Translations under genes and position numbers: made by a program
In this document: positions 9,059 to 19,461 of the stretch, one piece after another
Numbering within the stretch: the first letter of the stretch is position 1
Layout: every line of letters starts with the position of its first letter
Notes under the pieces: generated by a model
What the model saw: the letters and a program-made list of their open reading frames with translations, nothing else
Database searches by the model: none
What the model was told of the DNA's origin: nothing
Source of the DNA: an uncultured Lachnospiraceae bacterium
GTDB taxonomy: Bacteria > Bacillota > Clostridia > Lachnospirales > Lachnospiraceae
Assembly (NCBI GenBank): GCA_934899185.1
Contig: CAKXYI010000009.1
Location: 1 to 64,000 of the forward strand
Direction: 5' to 3'
Length of the DNA: 64,000 nucleotides

Positions 9059-10909
9059 TTACCCAACTTCTTCAAACTGACTATTATATAATTCTGCATA
9101 AAATCCATTTTTCGCGATCAATTCTTCATGGTTGCCCTGCTCGATGATGTCCCCATCCTTCATGACAAGGATCAGATCTGCATCCTTGATGGTCGAAAGT
9201 CTGTGGGCAATCACAAAACTGGTCCTGCCCTGCATCAGATGGTTCATCGCCTTCTGGATGCGCTGCTCCGTTCTGGTATCTACGGAACTGGTCGCCTCGT
9301 CTAGGATCAGGATCGGATTGTCAGCAAGGATGGATCTGGCAATGGTAAGCAACTGTCTTTGTCCTTGGGAAACATTGCTTGCCTCCTCATTCAGGACAAA
9401 ATCATAACCGCCCGGCAAGGTCTCGATAAAATGATGAGCATGAGCAGCCTTGGCAGCCGCCATGACTTCTTCGTCCGTTGCATCCAAGTTGCCATAACGG
9501 ATATTCTCCATGATACTTCCCTTAAAGAGCCAGGTATCCTGCAATACCATACCAAAATGTTGGCGCAGATTGCTGCGTCCAAAGGAGCGGATATCCTGTC
9601 CATCGATCTTGATACAACCGTCATTCACATCATAAAAACGCATCAAAAGTTTGACCATGGTCGTCTTGCCGGCACCGGTCGGACCTACGATCGCTACCAT
9701 CTGCCCCGGTTTTACCTGACTGGAGAAGTCGTGGATGATGATCTTGTCTGCATCATAGCCAAATTTTACATGTTCAAAAGAAACGGCTCCTTCCACCTTA
9801 TCCATGACAAGCGGATTTTCCGTCTCCGTTTCTTCTTCCTCTTCCAGGAATTCAAAGACACGTTCTGCCGCTGCAACGGTGGACTGCAAGAGGTTGGATA
9901 CATTTGCCATCTGCTGGATCGGCTGGGTAAAGTTCTTTACGTATTGAATAAATGCCTGAATGTCGCCGACTGTTATGCTTCCGGCTACCGCAAGCACACT
10001 TCCCACGATCGCCACAGCAACATAACCAAGATTTCCCACAAAGGTCATAACCGGCTGCATGAGTCCGGACAAGAACTGAGATTTCCATGCGGAATTGTAA
10101 AGTTCTTCATTCTTGGCGTTGAATTCTGCCAGTACATCTGCCTCCTTATTGTAAGCCTTCACAATACTTTGTCCGGCGAAAGTCTCTTCCACCTGTCCGT
10201 TGATCTCACCCAAAGTTCTCTGCTGGGCAATAAAGTATTTTTGTGAGAATTTGACGACCAGCATAACCAGTCCTAAAGAGATCGGCAGGATCACAAGGGC
10301 GATCAGGGTCATCAGTGGGCTGATAGATAGCATCATGACCAGAACACCGATCATGGTCGTCACAGAAGTAATAACCTGGGTGATACTCTGGTTCATGCTC
10401 TGCCCTAAAGTATCGACATCATTGGTAATGCGGGAAAGAATCTCTCCCACAGTTTTTGACTCAAAATATGCCATCGGCAGGCGGTGGATCTTCTCAGAGA
10501 TCTCTGAACGCATACGAAAGGTCATCTTCTGCGCTACCCCTGCCATGATAAAACCTTGCACAAAACTCATCAGGGCACTGAAAAGATAAATAACCAGCAG
10601 GATCAAAAGGATTTTTCCGATCACATCAAAACGTATACTACCTGTTCCCTGGATTTTTGCCACCAGACCGTTGAAAAGTTCTGTCGTTGCCAGGCTTAAG
10701 ACCTTTGGTCCGATGACATTAAAAATGGTACTTAGGATAGCGAAGAAGATCACAATGCCGATCCCTACTTTATAAACGCTTAGATATTTTAAAAGTTTTC
10801 GCAAGGTTCCCTTAAAATCTTTTGCTTTTTCTGCCGGTCTGCCCGGGCCTCCGCCCATGGGACCATGATGACGACGAGGCGCTTTTTCTCTTTCATTTGC
10901 TTCACTCAT
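9059..10909 (-). CDS. ABC exporter half-transporter (permease plus ATPase), subunit with canonical site
   Basis: 616 residues: an N-terminal six-helix exporter domain (about 35-330) and a C-terminal nucleotide-binding domain (about 370-610). The Walker A is GPTGAGKTT, the signature is NVSQGQRQLL, and Walker B is ILILDEATSSVDT with the catalytic Glu present. The start overlaps the stop of the upstream ABC gene by one base (TAATG), so the two are almost certainly translated together and form a heterodimer of the BmrCD/LmrCD type. Substrate unknown; multidrug or peptide export is usual for this class. Confidence 0.92.
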   Translation of the reverse strand: MSEANEREKAPRRHHGPMGGGPGRPAEKAKDFKGTLRKLLKYLSVYKVGIGIVIFFAILSTIFNVIGPKVLSLATTELFNGLVAKIQGTGSIRFDVIGKILLILLVIYLFSALMSFVQGFIMAGVAQKMTFRMRSEISEKIHRLPMAYFESKTVGEILSRITNDVDTLGQSMNQSITQVITSVTTMIGVLVMMLSISPLMTLIALVILPISLGLVMLVVKFSQKYFIAQQRTLGEINGQVEETFAGQSIVKAYNKEADVLAEFNAKNEELYNSAWKSQFLSGLMQPVMTFVGNLGYVAVAIVGSVLAVAGSITVGDIQAFIQYVKNFTQPIQQMANVSNLLQSTVAAAERVFEFLEEEEETETENPLVMDKVEGAVSFEHVKFGYDADKIIIHDFSSQVKPGQMVAIVGPTGAGKTTMVKLLMRFYDVNDGCIKIDGQDIRSFGRSNLRQHFGMVLQDTWLFKGSIMENIRYGNLDATDEEVMAAAKAAHAHHFIETLPGGYDFVLNEEASNVSQGQRQLLTIARSILADNPILILDEATSSVDTRTEQRIQKAMNHLMQGRTSFVIAHRLSTIKDADLILVMKDGDIIEQGNHEELIAKNGFYAELYNSQFEEVG

Positions 10910-13119
10910 TATTCCAGACCTCCTTTCGTCTTCTCGATCTCCTGTGCACTCAACTGGGAGGCAGCAATCTCCTGATATGCCTGACAGTTTCTCAAGAGTT
11001 CCCGGTGTGTTCCCTTGCCAACAATCTTACCATCATCTAAAACCAAAATCTGGTCTGCATGTAAGATCGTACTGATACGCTGTGCCACGATCAGTATGGT
11101 CGCATCCTTTGCATGTGCAAAAAGGGCTTCCCGCAAGGCTTTGTCTGTCTTAAAATCCAGGGCAGAAAAACTATCGTCAAAAAGATAGATCCTTGGATCT
11201 TTGGCGATGGCTCGCGCAATAGAAAGTCGCTGCTTCTGTCCGCCGGATACATTGGATCCGCCCTGTGAAATATGACTTTCGTATCGCTTTTCCTTTTCCT
11301 CGACAAACTCTGTCGCCTGTGCAATTTCAGCGGCTTTTTCCATCATTTTATCCGAGATATCCTGATCTGCGTATTTGATATTGGAACGGATATCCCCTGA
11401 AAAAAGGACAGCCTTCTGTGGTACGTAGCCGATGGCATCGCGCAGTTTTTTCTGTGAAATTTTCCGGATATCCACACCGTCTAAGGTAATAGAACCACCG
11501 GTTACATCGTAAAGACGCGGTATGAGATTTAAAAGGGTCGATTTACCACACCCGGTACTTCCGATAATGGCAGTCGTCTTACCCGGTTCTGCCACAAAAT
11601 CCAAATGATCTAATACATTGCTCTTGGCATTCGGGTAGGCAAAACTAACATCGTGGAAAGCCACTTGTCCCCGAATCTGCCCCATCTGATCATCTACCAC
11701 CACGTCGGCATCCTCAATAGAGGACCCGGTTCCGATGACTTCCTCGATACGCTCTGCGGCAACACCGGCACGCGGAAGCATGATCGACATCATGGTGAGC
11801 AATAAGAAGGACATGACAATGACCATAGCATAGGTAATAAATGCCATCATATCGCCGACCTGCATCTGTCCTGCAGAAATGCCTTTTGCCCCAAACCATA
11901 CCACTGCAACCGTGATGCAGTTCATAATGAGCATCATGATCGGCATCATCCAAGCCATCATGCGGCTGGTATATAACTGGGTCTCCATCAGTGCCGTATT
12001 GGCATCCTTGAAACGCTCCTTTTCATGCTCCTCTCTGGAAAAGGCTCGGATGACCGGGATACCGGTCAGAATCTCTCTGGATACCAGATTCATGCGGTCG
12101 ACCAGTTTCTGCATCATTTTGAATTTTGGCATAGAAAATTTCATCAATACCAGTACCACACCAACAATCACGGCAACTGCCACAAAGATGATCCAACTCA
12201 TAGAGGTATCGGTACGTGCTACCATAACGATACCGCCAATGGCAAGCACCGGTGCGTACAAGACCAAACGCAACAGCATGACCTCGACCATCTGCACCTG
12301 CTGGATATCGTTGGTACAACGTGTGATCAGAGATGCGGTAGAGAACTGATCGATCTCCTTGCCCGAATAGGAAATCACACTGGTATATACCTTCTTTCGC
12401 AGACTGCGTCCGATATCGGCTGCGGTTCTCGCAGAAACAAAGCCAAGCAGAATGGCTGCACCCAGCATGCCCAGAGTCATCAGGATCATAATACCGCCGG
12501 TATGCAAAAGATAATCCATCTGCATCTGGTGCATATCATAGCCAAGTGCCTCATATTCTTTTTCTACCATGGCAACCGACATCTGCTCTGTCATGGTATC
12601 TCCCAGATCGCCAAATTTCTCCGCAACTCCTGTCCGCATCTCATACAAAGAAGATGGGGATAGCAGTCCGGCATCCTTTAAATCTGTGATCTGTGACAAA
12701 GCCTGCCCGGCATCTGCTAGCATAGAAGCATACTGGGAATCATCTGTATCTGTCATGCCATATTCCATAAAATAGGTCATGACCAGCGGTTCCTGCAAAG
12801 TCTTTTCCAGTTTTGCTTTCTTATCTTTATCCGAAGATACATCATCCTTTAAGACATAAGTATCCCCGGTCTTTTCGTAGCAGGCATCCAGATAAGCGAT
12901 CTCATCTTCATCCATAAAAGCAACCAGCCAGTCATAGGTCTCCTGACTGATCTCTTTCATGGCAACCGAATCCACACCATTCTGCTGGATTCCCACATCC
13001 ACGATATCTGCTGTATAATTCGGAAGTGACAGTTCACAGAGTGCCTGTAAGATCAAGAGCACAATGACCAGAAAGACTGCCTTTTTCCTCTCCCATAAAT
13101 TCTGAAATAAAAATTTCAT
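10909..13119 (-). CDS. ABC exporter half-transporter with degenerate ATPase site and large extracellular insert
   Basis: 736 residues, longer than the usual 570-600. Between the first hydrophobic helix (about 15-35) and the second (about 215-235) there is a polar, acidic insertion of roughly 150-180 residues, predicted outside the cell. The ATPase domain has Walker A GSTGCGKST and signature NVSGGQKQR, but Walker B reads IYLFDDSFSALD, with Asp where the catalytic Glu should be, the mark of the degenerate half of heterodimeric exporters. It is followed by the partner with the intact Glu. The insert could bind substrate or a partner protein; that is inference. Confidence 0.92.
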   Translation of the reverse strand: MKFLFQNLWERKKAVFLVIVLLILQALCELSLPNYTADIVDVGIQQNGVDSVAMKEISQETYDWLVAFMDEDEIAYLDACYEKTGDTYVLKDDVSSDKDKKAKLEKTLQEPLVMTYFMEYGMTDTDDSQYASMLADAGQALSQITDLKDAGLLSPSSLYEMRTGVAEKFGDLGDTMTEQMSVAMVEKEYEALGYDMHQMQMDYLLHTGGIMILMTLGMLGAAILLGFVSARTAADIGRSLRKKVYTSVISYSGKEIDQFSTASLITRCTNDIQQVQMVEVMLLRLVLYAPVLAIGGIVMVARTDTSMSWIIFVAVAVIVGVVLVLMKFSMPKFKMMQKLVDRMNLVSREILTGIPVIRAFSREEHEKERFKDANTALMETQLYTSRMMAWMMPIMMLIMNCITVAVVWFGAKGISAGQMQVGDMMAFITYAMVIVMSFLLLTMMSIMLPRAGVAAERIEEVIGTGSSIEDADVVVDDQMGQIRGQVAFHDVSFAYPNAKSNVLDHLDFVAEPGKTTAIIGSTGCGKSTLLNLIPRLYDVTGGSITLDGVDIRKISQKKLRDAIGYVPQKAVLFSGDIRSNIKYADQDISDKMMEKAAEIAQATEFVEEKEKRYESHISQGGSNVSGGQKQRLSIARAIAKDPRIYLFDDSFSALDFKTDKALREALFAHAKDATILIVAQRISTILHADQILVLDDGKIVGKGTHRELLRNCQAYQEIAASQLSAQEIEKTKGGLE

Positions 13120-13133
13120 GCTTCCACCTCTTT

Positions 13134-14945
13134 TTATAAACCTTCCTCGCGCACACGATCAATGATATTACAGATCAGGCCTACGCGGTTAAATGGTGTC
13201 ATAAAGTAATAACCGTCCACGATCGGCGAAAGTTTTCCCGCGATCTCAACTGACACGCGGATCGCCACCTCTTCGTATTCTTCCCGGCTCATGCCCTCTT
13301 CATAACAATCAAGGATCTCCTGCGGCACATGCATGCCCGGCATTTCATTGGCAATAAAGAGTGCATTTTTTCGGCTGACAAGTGGCATGATACCACCGAT
13401 GATCTTGGCACCCGTGCGCTCCTTGAGATCCTTAATCCTCTCCACATCTGAATCACTGTAGATCGGCTGCGTCAAAAAGAAACTGCAGCCATGTTCCATC
13501 TTTAGTTTCATTCGTCTTGCGATCGCATCCACGCCCACTCCATGATAATTCAGGGCGCCACCGTAAACGATACGGTCCTGACTAAACTGGTCTTCATTCA
13601 TTTCCTGCAAAAGTCCCATAAATTTGATGGAATTATAATCAAATACCTGAGTGATCGCACTGCGATCATTCTGTGCAACCGGATCTCCGGTCACGACCAG
13701 AAAATGTTTGAGATCATTGATATAATCACCCAGCATAGTACCGCGCAAAGATATGACGTTGCGATCCCTGCAGGACATATGCGGCATGACATAAATGCCG
13801 GTCTCCCGCTGGATCCTGCTACCCAAAAGAGATGCATCCATGCGGCTTCTAGCCATAGGTGAATCTGATAAAGTAAGCAGGTCTACCCTATGTTCCTGCA
13901 GCATCCTTGCCCCATCAAATAATTTTTCAACTTTAAGATCCGAAGGTGGATCCAGTTCTACCACAAAAGGCTTCTCTCCCACCTGTAATTTTTTCCAAAA
14001 TTCGGATTCTGTGCGGGAAATCGCCGGTGCATCCCATGTGCCGACCTCTTTTTGCTTTTTTGCTGGCAAAGAGATCTGCTCCGCCAGATCCATCAGATAA
14101 TCCGGTGTCGTACCACAACAGCCGCCTACAATATCAATCCCCAGATCTGCGATCTTTGAAAGCATCTTACGGAAATAAGACTCATTTTTCCCATAAATGG
14201 TCTTGCCCCGCAAAAGATATGGATAGCCGGCATTTGGCACGGCAATGAAAGGCTTATCAGATGGGAAGGTCACATTTTTCAATAGTTGATACATATGGGC
14301 GGCTTCCATGCCACAGTTGAGTCCATAGGCATCCACTGTATCCATCTCATTCATCAGACGTACCATACGTTCAAACTTAAGTCCTGCCTTGGTGTACTCC
14401 GTTTTATCCATGGAAAAAGAGACCATGATATAGGCATTTGGAGCCTTTTCTTTAATATAGGAAACCAGACGTTTCAAATAATAAACATCCGCCTGCGTTT
14501 CCAGCCAAAAAATCTCCATGCCCGCCTGTAAAAAAGTATCAACGATCTGATGGTATTCCTCCAAGACCTGACTGTCTTCCTTTTGCTCCAGATCATAGAT
14601 GGTCCCGATATCCGCAGCAACAAAGACAGGATAAGTCTCCGCCGTCTTTTCCTCCTCATGATAAAAGTCGTCCACCGCCTTCTTTGCAATCTGACAGGCG
14701 ACCATGATATTATTTTCGATCTCCTCTATGGATGTAAAAAAATTGGAATTGGACGCAAAGGTGTTGGTACGCAGGAGTCTGGCACCGCTTTTTAAATACG
14801 CCTTATGGATGTCCGCAATCCGGTCCGGGTGTTCAAAATTTTCTTGCTCTACCAGTGTCTCATCATGATAGAGCCCGGCATAATAGGTTCCCATTGCTCC
14901 ATCACAGACCAATGTATGATCTTTTATATATTCTCCTATCTTCAT
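13134..14945 (-). CDS. Bifunctional homocysteine S-methyltransferase / methylenetetrahydrofolate reductase
   Basis: 603-residue fusion of YitJ type. The N-terminal half (about 1-290) is a homocysteine S-methyltransferase barrel with the zinc-binding GGCCGTTPDYL near 273-283 and a further Cys in YGLNCGMEA near 208. The C-terminal half (about 310-600) is an FAD-dependent methylenetetrahydrofolate reductase barrel (FVVELDPPSD at its start, VTGDPVAQ and FFLTQPIYSD inside). It should reduce methylene-THF to methyl-THF, feeding the MetH encoded 8 kb away, and may itself methylate homocysteine. It lies between the carB terminator and the ABC exporter genes. GAGGATG precedes the ATG. Confidence 0.9.
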   Translation of the reverse strand: MKIGEYIKDHTLVCDGAMGTYYAGLYHDETLVEQENFEHPDRIADIHKAYLKSGARLLRTNTFASNSNFFTSIEEIENNIMVACQIAKKAVDDFYHEEEKTAETYPVFVAADIGTIYDLEQKEDSQVLEEYHQIVDTFLQAGMEIFWLETQADVYYLKRLVSYIKEKAPNAYIMVSFSMDKTEYTKAGLKFERMVRLMNEMDTVDAYGLNCGMEAAHMYQLLKNVTFPSDKPFIAVPNAGYPYLLRGKTIYGKNESYFRKMLSKIADLGIDIVGGCCGTTPDYLMDLAEQISLPAKKQKEVGTWDAPAISRTESEFWKKLQVGEKPFVVELDPPSDLKVEKLFDGARMLQEHRVDLLTLSDSPMARSRMDASLLGSRIQRETGIYVMPHMSCRDRNVISLRGTMLGDYINDLKHFLVVTGDPVAQNDRSAITQVFDYNSIKFMGLLQEMNEDQFSQDRIVYGGALNYHGVGVDAIARRMKLKMEHGCSFFLTQPIYSDSDVERIKDLKERTGAKIIGGIMPLVSRKNALFIANEMPGMHVPQEILDCYEEGMSREEYEEVAIRVSVEIAGKLSPIVDGYYFMTPFNRVGLICNIIDRVREEGL

Positions 14946-14981
14946 AAAGTCATCCTCAATTCCTTGTCCTTAGTATTCACT

Positions 14982-15029
14982 AAAAAAGCGAAACTCCTTT
15001 CCATGGTAACCAAAAGAAAGCAGTTTCGC
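14982..15029 (-). terminator. Rho-independent terminator after carB
   Basis: Reading leftward: GCGAAACTGCTTTC pairs with GAAAGGAGTTTCGC (one G-G mismatch), followed by TTTTTTAG. It closes the carA-carB unit just before the homocysteine methyltransferase/MTHFR gene. Confidence 0.85.
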
Positions 15030-15053
15030 AATATAAATCAAGATATTAAATTA

Positions 15054-18000
15054 TTAAATATTTTTAACTTTTGCAATATCCACTAAGGTAAATTCATCTG
15101 TGGCGGATTCCAAACTGGTTGCCAGTGCATTTGCCGTATCCATTGCTGTGATACAGTGTACCCCTGTCTCGATTGCATTTCGACGGATCAAGAAACCGTC
15201 ACGCGTCTTATCTCCATGTCCCTGAGTCGGTGTGTCGATAACAAGATCAATCTTGTGTCCTAAGATCAGATCCATGACATTCGGTGATTCCTGGGTGATC
15301 TTGTTGACCCAAAGTGCATCTACACCATGCTCTTGTAAATACTTGGCGGTACTTCTGGTCGCGTAGATCTTGTAGCCCAAGGCTGCAAAACGTTTTGCCA
15401 CGCCAACGGCTTCCGGCTTATCTGCATCCTTTACGGTCATGATCATCTGCTTGTACTTCGGCAGTACGATACCTGCACCGAGGAATGCCTTATAAAGTGC
15501 CTCATCAAAGGTCTTTGCAATACCCAGACACTCACCGGTAGACTTCATTTCCGGTCCCAGAGAAATCTCAGCACCACGCAGTTTTTCAAAGGAGAATACC
15601 GGCATCTTGACTGCCACATACTCTGCTTCCGGCTGTAAGCCCGGTGTATATCCCATGCCCTTTAATGTATTACCAATAATCACCTTTGTTGCCAGATCCA
15701 CGATCGGAATACCGGTAACCTTACTGATGTATGGCACAGTACGGGAAGATCTTGGGTTTACCTCAATTACATACACTTCATCATTCATAACGATAAACTG
15801 AATGTTGATCAGACCTACCACATGCAATGCCTGTGCCAGTTTCTCGGTATAATCGGTAATCTTTTTCTTGATGGCATCGCTGATCGTATGTGCCGGATAT
15901 ACAGAGATACTATCTCCGGAATGAACACCGGTACGCTCGATATGTTCCATAATACCAGGGATCAAAATGTCTGTGCCATCGCATACGGCATCGACTTCGA
16001 TTTCCTTGCCCTGCAAATACTTATCTACCAAGATCGGGTGATCCTGTGCAATACGATTGATGATTTCCATAAATTCATCTATTTCATCATCATTGAACGC
16101 AATCTGCATTCCCTGTCCACCCAAAACGTAGGAAGGACGTACCAATACCGGATAACCAATCTCGTTCGCAACTTTTTTCGCTTCTTCTGCTGTAAATACG
16201 GTTCCGCCGGAGGCTCTAGGAATTCTTGTTTTCTCAAGAATCTCATCGAATAATTCTCTATCTTCTGCCGCATCAACATCTTCTGCTTTTGTTCCTAAGA
16301 TTGTCACGCCCATCTTCATCAAAGCTTCTGTCAATTTGATTGCTGTCTGTCCACCAAACTGAACAACAGCTCCATCCGGCTTTTCAAAGCGAACGATGTT
16401 TTCTACGTCTTCTTCGGTAAGTGGCTCGAAGTACAATTTATCTGCAATATCAAAGTCAGTAGAAACCGTCTCCGGGTTATTGTTTACGATAATGGTCTCA
16501 TAACCTTCCTTGGCAAATGCCCAGGTAGAATGTACGGAGCAATAGTCAAATTCGATACCCTGTCCGATACGGATTGGACCGGAACCAAGCACAAGTACCT
16601 TTTTCTTCAGATTGGTCTCTACCGCCTCATTCTGGCTACCAAATACAGAGTAATAATATGGTGTGCTCGCCTCAAACTCTGCTGCACAGGTATCTACCAT
16701 CTTAAATGCTGCAATAATGTCATTGTCATAGCGCATCTGTCGGATCTCTTCTTGGGTCTTGCCGGTCAGGTCTGCAATGACATTATCCGGGAACTCAATG
16801 CGCTTTGCATCTTTTAAGAGTTCCGGTGTCAGTTCTTCGCTCTTTAACTTTTCTTCCATCTCGACCAAGATAGCGATCTTGTCAATGAACCAGATATCGA
16901 TCTTGGTGATCTCATGGATGTGTTCGTAGGAAACGCCTCTGCGCAGTGCCTCTGCGATCACGTAGATTCTTCTGTCGTCTACAACGTGTAACTGTTCTTC
17001 CAGTTCCTCGTCACTAAGCCCTGTAAAGTCATAACTCATAAGAGAGTCTACATGCTGCTCCAAAGAACGGATTGCCTTCATCAGGGCACCCTCAAAGTTA
17101 TTGCAGATACTCATGACCTCACCGGTCGCTTTCATCTGTGTCGTTAAGGTACGCTTCGCCGTAATAAACTTGTCAAATGGCAGACGTGGGATCTTGACAA
17201 CGCAATAATCAAGCATCGGCTCAAAAGATGCATAAGTCTTGCCGGTAATGGCATTGGTGATCTCATCCAATGTATATCCTAGAGCGATCTTTGCAGCCAC
17301 CTTGGCGATCGGATAACCGGTTGCCTTGGAAGCCAGTGCAGAAGAACGGCTGACACGAGGATTTACCTCGATAACGCAATATTCAAAACTGTCCGGGTTA
17401 AGAGCATACTGCACGTTACAACCACCGGTAATGCCCAGTTCTGAGATAATATTTAAAGCAGAACTACGGAGCATCTGATATTCCTTATCACCCAAAGTCT
17501 GTGACGGTGCCACGACAATTGAGTCACCGGTATGCACACCGACCGGGTCGATATTTTCCATGTTACATACGGTGATACAGTTTCCTGCTGCATCTCGCAT
17601 TACTTCGTATTCGATTTCTTTCCATCCGGCAATACAGCGCTCTACCAGAACTTCATTCACACGGCTCAAACGCAGACCATTGGATAAGATATCAACCAGT
17701 TCTGTCTCGTTGTGTGCAATACCACCGCCACTACCACCAAGGGTAAATGCCGGACGAAGTACAACCGGATAACCGATGGTATTGGTAAACTTGATACCGT
17801 CCTCCACATTCTTAACGACCAAAGATGCCGCACAAGGCTCACCGATCTTTTCCATCGTGTCCTTGAATGCCTGACGATCCTCTGCTTTAAAAATAGTCTC
17901 TGCTGTCGTACCGATGAGTTTTACGCCATGCTCCTCCAAAAATCCGGATTCTGCAAGTTCCATACCAAGGTTCAAACCTGCCTGTCCACCAAGCGTTGGC

Positions 18001-18260
18001 AATACGCTGTCCGGCTTTTCCTTTAGGATGATCTGCTCTAAGACTTTGGCTGTCAAAGGCTCGATATAGACCTCATCTGCGATCTCTTTATCTGTCATGA
18101 TGGTCGCCGGATTGGAATTGACCAGAACAACCTCGATGCCTTCCTCCTTTAAAGAACGGCATGCCTGTGTACCTGCATAGTCAAACTCTGCAGCCTGTCC
18201 GATAACGATCGGACCGGAACCGATCACAAGTACCTTTTTGATATCTTTATTCTTTGGCAT
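15054..18260 (-). CDS. carB: Carbamoyl-phosphate synthase large subunit
   Basis: 1,068 residues, full length. It makes carbamoyl phosphate from bicarbonate, ammonia delivered by CarA, and two ATP, for arginine and pyrimidine synthesis. Two homologous ATP-grasp halves are visible: residues 1-400, starting KVLVIGSGPIVIGQAAEFDYAG, and about 550-935, starting KKVLVLGSGPIRIGQGIEFDY. An oligomerisation domain lies between them, and a C-terminal MGS-like allosteric domain occupies about 940-1068. The start overlaps the carA stop by one base (TAATG). Only one copy is seen here, so whether it serves one or both pathways cannot be told. (Motifs quoted are the first residues of each half.). Confidence 0.97.
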   Translation of the reverse strand: MPKNKDIKKVLVIGSGPIVIGQAAEFDYAGTQACRSLKEEGIEVVLVNSNPATIMTDKEIADEVYIEPLTAKVLEQIILKEKPDSVLPTLGGQAGLNLGMELAESGFLEEHGVKLIGTTAETIFKAEDRQAFKDTMEKIGEPCAASLVVKNVEDGIKFTNTIGYPVVLRPAFTLGGSGGGIAHNETELVDILSNGLRLSRVNEVLVERCIAGWKEIEYEVMRDAAGNCITVCNMENIDPVGVHTGDSIVVAPSQTLGDKEYQMLRSSALNIISELGITGGCNVQYALNPDSFEYCVIEVNPRVSRSSALASKATGYPIAKVAAKIALGYTLDEITNAITGKTYASFEPMLDYCVVKIPRLPFDKFITAKRTLTTQMKATGEVMSICNNFEGALMKAIRSLEQHVDSLMSYDFTGLSDEELEEQLHVVDDRRIYVIAEALRRGVSYEHIHEITKIDIWFIDKIAILVEMEEKLKSEELTPELLKDAKRIEFPDNVIADLTGKTQEEIRQMRYDNDIIAAFKMVDTCAAEFEASTPYYYSVFGSQNEAVETNLKKKVLVLGSGPIRIGQGIEFDYCSVHSTWAFAKEGYETIIVNNNPETVSTDFDIADKLYFEPLTEEDVENIVRFEKPDGAVVQFGGQTAIKLTEALMKMGVTILGTKAEDVDAAEDRELFDEILEKTRIPRASGGTVFTAEEAKKVANEIGYPVLVRPSYVLGGQGMQIAFNDDEIDEFMEIINRIAQDHPILVDKYLQGKEIEVDAVCDGTDILIPGIMEHIERTGVHSGDSISVYPAHTISDAIKKKITDYTEKLAQALHVVGLINIQFIVMNDEVYVIEVNPRSSRTVPYISKVTGIPIVDLATKVIIGNTLKGMGYTPGLQPEAEYVAVKMPVFSFEKLRGAEISLGPEMKSTGECLGIAKTFDEALYKAFLGAGIVLPKYKQMIMTVKDADKPEAVGVAKRFAALGYKIYATRSTAKYLQEHGVDALWVNKITQESPNVMDLILGHKIDLVIDTPTQGHGDKTRDGFLIRRNAIETGVHCITAMDTANALATSLESATDEFTLVDIAKVKNI

Positions 18261-19330
18261 TACTGGTCACCTCCCATCATTTCAATAAAACGGTCAAACA
18301 AATATCCACTATCCTGTGGGCCAGGGCAAGCTTCAGGATGGAACTGTACCGTAAAAATATTCTTTCCTGTGTATTTCAATCCCTCATTTGTACCATCATT
18401 GACATTGACAAATGCCGGCCTTGCAATGGCAGGATCTAATTTATCTACATCGACAACATAACCATGGTTCTGTGAAGAAATATAAACGCGTCCGGTAGCA
18501 AGGTCTTTTACCGGATGATTTCCTCCGCGATGACCGTACTTCATCTTATGGGTATCAGCACCTGTTGCAAGTGCCATAAGCTGATGACCTAAACAGATAG
18601 CAAAAATTGGAATATCAGAATCATAGAGTTTTTTGATCTCTTTGATGACCTCTGTACATTCCTTTGGATCCCCAGGTCCGTTGCTGAGCATGATGCCGTC
18701 CGGATTGCCTGCCAAAATGGTCTCTGCCGGTGTATCTGCCGGATAGATGGTCACTTCGCATCCTCTATCATTTAAGGACTTGGCAATATTTCTCTTGGCT
18801 CCCAGATCTAAAAGTGCCACCCGCTTGCCGTCGCCCGGTAAAACCTTTGGCGCAGCACATGTGACCTTGGATACCACATCGCCTGTGGTATATGCCGCAA
18901 GTCTTGGTAAGATCTCGTCCAGATCGTAATCCTCATTGGTCGTGATCATGCCATTCATGGTTCCCTTGTCACGCAAGATCTTGGTAAGTGCTCTCGTATC
19001 AATACCACAGATACCCGGGATGTCATGCTCTTTCAAGAAATCCTGAATGGTTCCCTCACAGCGGAAGTTGCTCGGGATACGGCTGAGTTCACGGACGATA
19101 TATCCGTCCACCCATGGTCTTTCTGACTCCATGTCCGGCGTAATACCATAATTGCCGATCAAAGGATATGTCATAACGACTGCCTGTCCGGCATAGGAAG
19201 GATCTGTCAAAACTTCCAGATATCCAGTCATGGATGTATTAAATACGATTTCACTGATGACTTCGCGTGTCGATCCGATGCTCTCACCGGTGAACACAGT
19301 GCCATCTTCCAGAATAAGAAATGCTCTCAT
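18260..19330 (-). CDS. carA: Carbamoyl-phosphate synthase small (glutaminase) subunit
   Basis: 356 residues. The N-terminal CPSase small-chain domain (about 1-150, ILEDGTVFTGESIG) is followed by a class I glutamine amidotransferase domain with the nucleophilic Cys in FAICLGHQLMALA and the downstream His-Glu pair in VQFHPEACPGP. It hydrolyses glutamine and channels ammonia to CarB. The stop overlaps the carB start. A GGACAGGG sequence precedes the ATG. No pyrimidine attenuator of the PyrR type was recognised upstream. Confidence 0.97.
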   Translation of the reverse strand: MRAFLILEDGTVFTGESIGSTREVISEIVFNTSMTGYLEVLTDPSYAGQAVVMTYPLIGNYGITPDMESERPWVDGYIVRELSRIPSNFRCEGTIQDFLKEHDIPGICGIDTRALTKILRDKGTMNGMITTNEDYDLDEILPRLAAYTTGDVVSKVTCAAPKVLPGDGKRVALLDLGAKRNIAKSLNDRGCEVTIYPADTPAETILAGNPDGIMLSNGPGDPKECTEVIKEIKKLYDSDIPIFAICLGHQLMALATGADTHKMKYGHRGGNHPVKDLATGRVYISSQNHGYVVDVDKLDPAIARPAFVNVNDGTNEGLKYTGKNIFTVQFHPEACPGPQDSGYLFDRFIEMMGGDQ

Positions 19331-19391
19331 CTTTTGCCCTGTCCTTTCGAAATTCTACATGTTAAATTTTAAAAATGCCTAAACTTATAGT

Positions 19392-19420
19392 ATGTTATCA
19401 CATGATTTTCTATATTGCAA
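19392..19420 (-). promoter_or_regulatory. Putative sigma-A promoter of carAB
   Basis: Minus strand: TTGCAA (19420-19415), a 17-bp spacer and TAACAT (19397-19392), about 60 bp before carA. The -35 lies directly at the end of the hairpin that follows purL. Match is moderate, so an alternative -10 nearby (TACTAT) cannot be excluded. Confidence 0.45.
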
Positions 19421-19450
19421 GAGCCTTCTATCAAAAAGATAAAAGGCTCT
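19420..19450 (-). terminator. Stem-loop between purL and carA
   Basis: AGAGCCTTTTATC pairs with GATAGAAGGCTCT (one mismatch) around a TTTTT loop, 12 nt after the purL stop. It is strong enough for a terminator, but no T-run follows it in the purL direction; the T-run is in the loop. It may stabilise the 3' end or terminate weakly. Confidence 0.5.
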
Positions 19451-19461
19451 CTCATTTTCTA

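Noticed and set aside
8903..9091. Plus-strand open frame of about 60 codons over the MCP 5' region
   Set aside because: No ribosome-binding site and no protein-like composition; it is the complement of the MCP start and an AT-rich leader.
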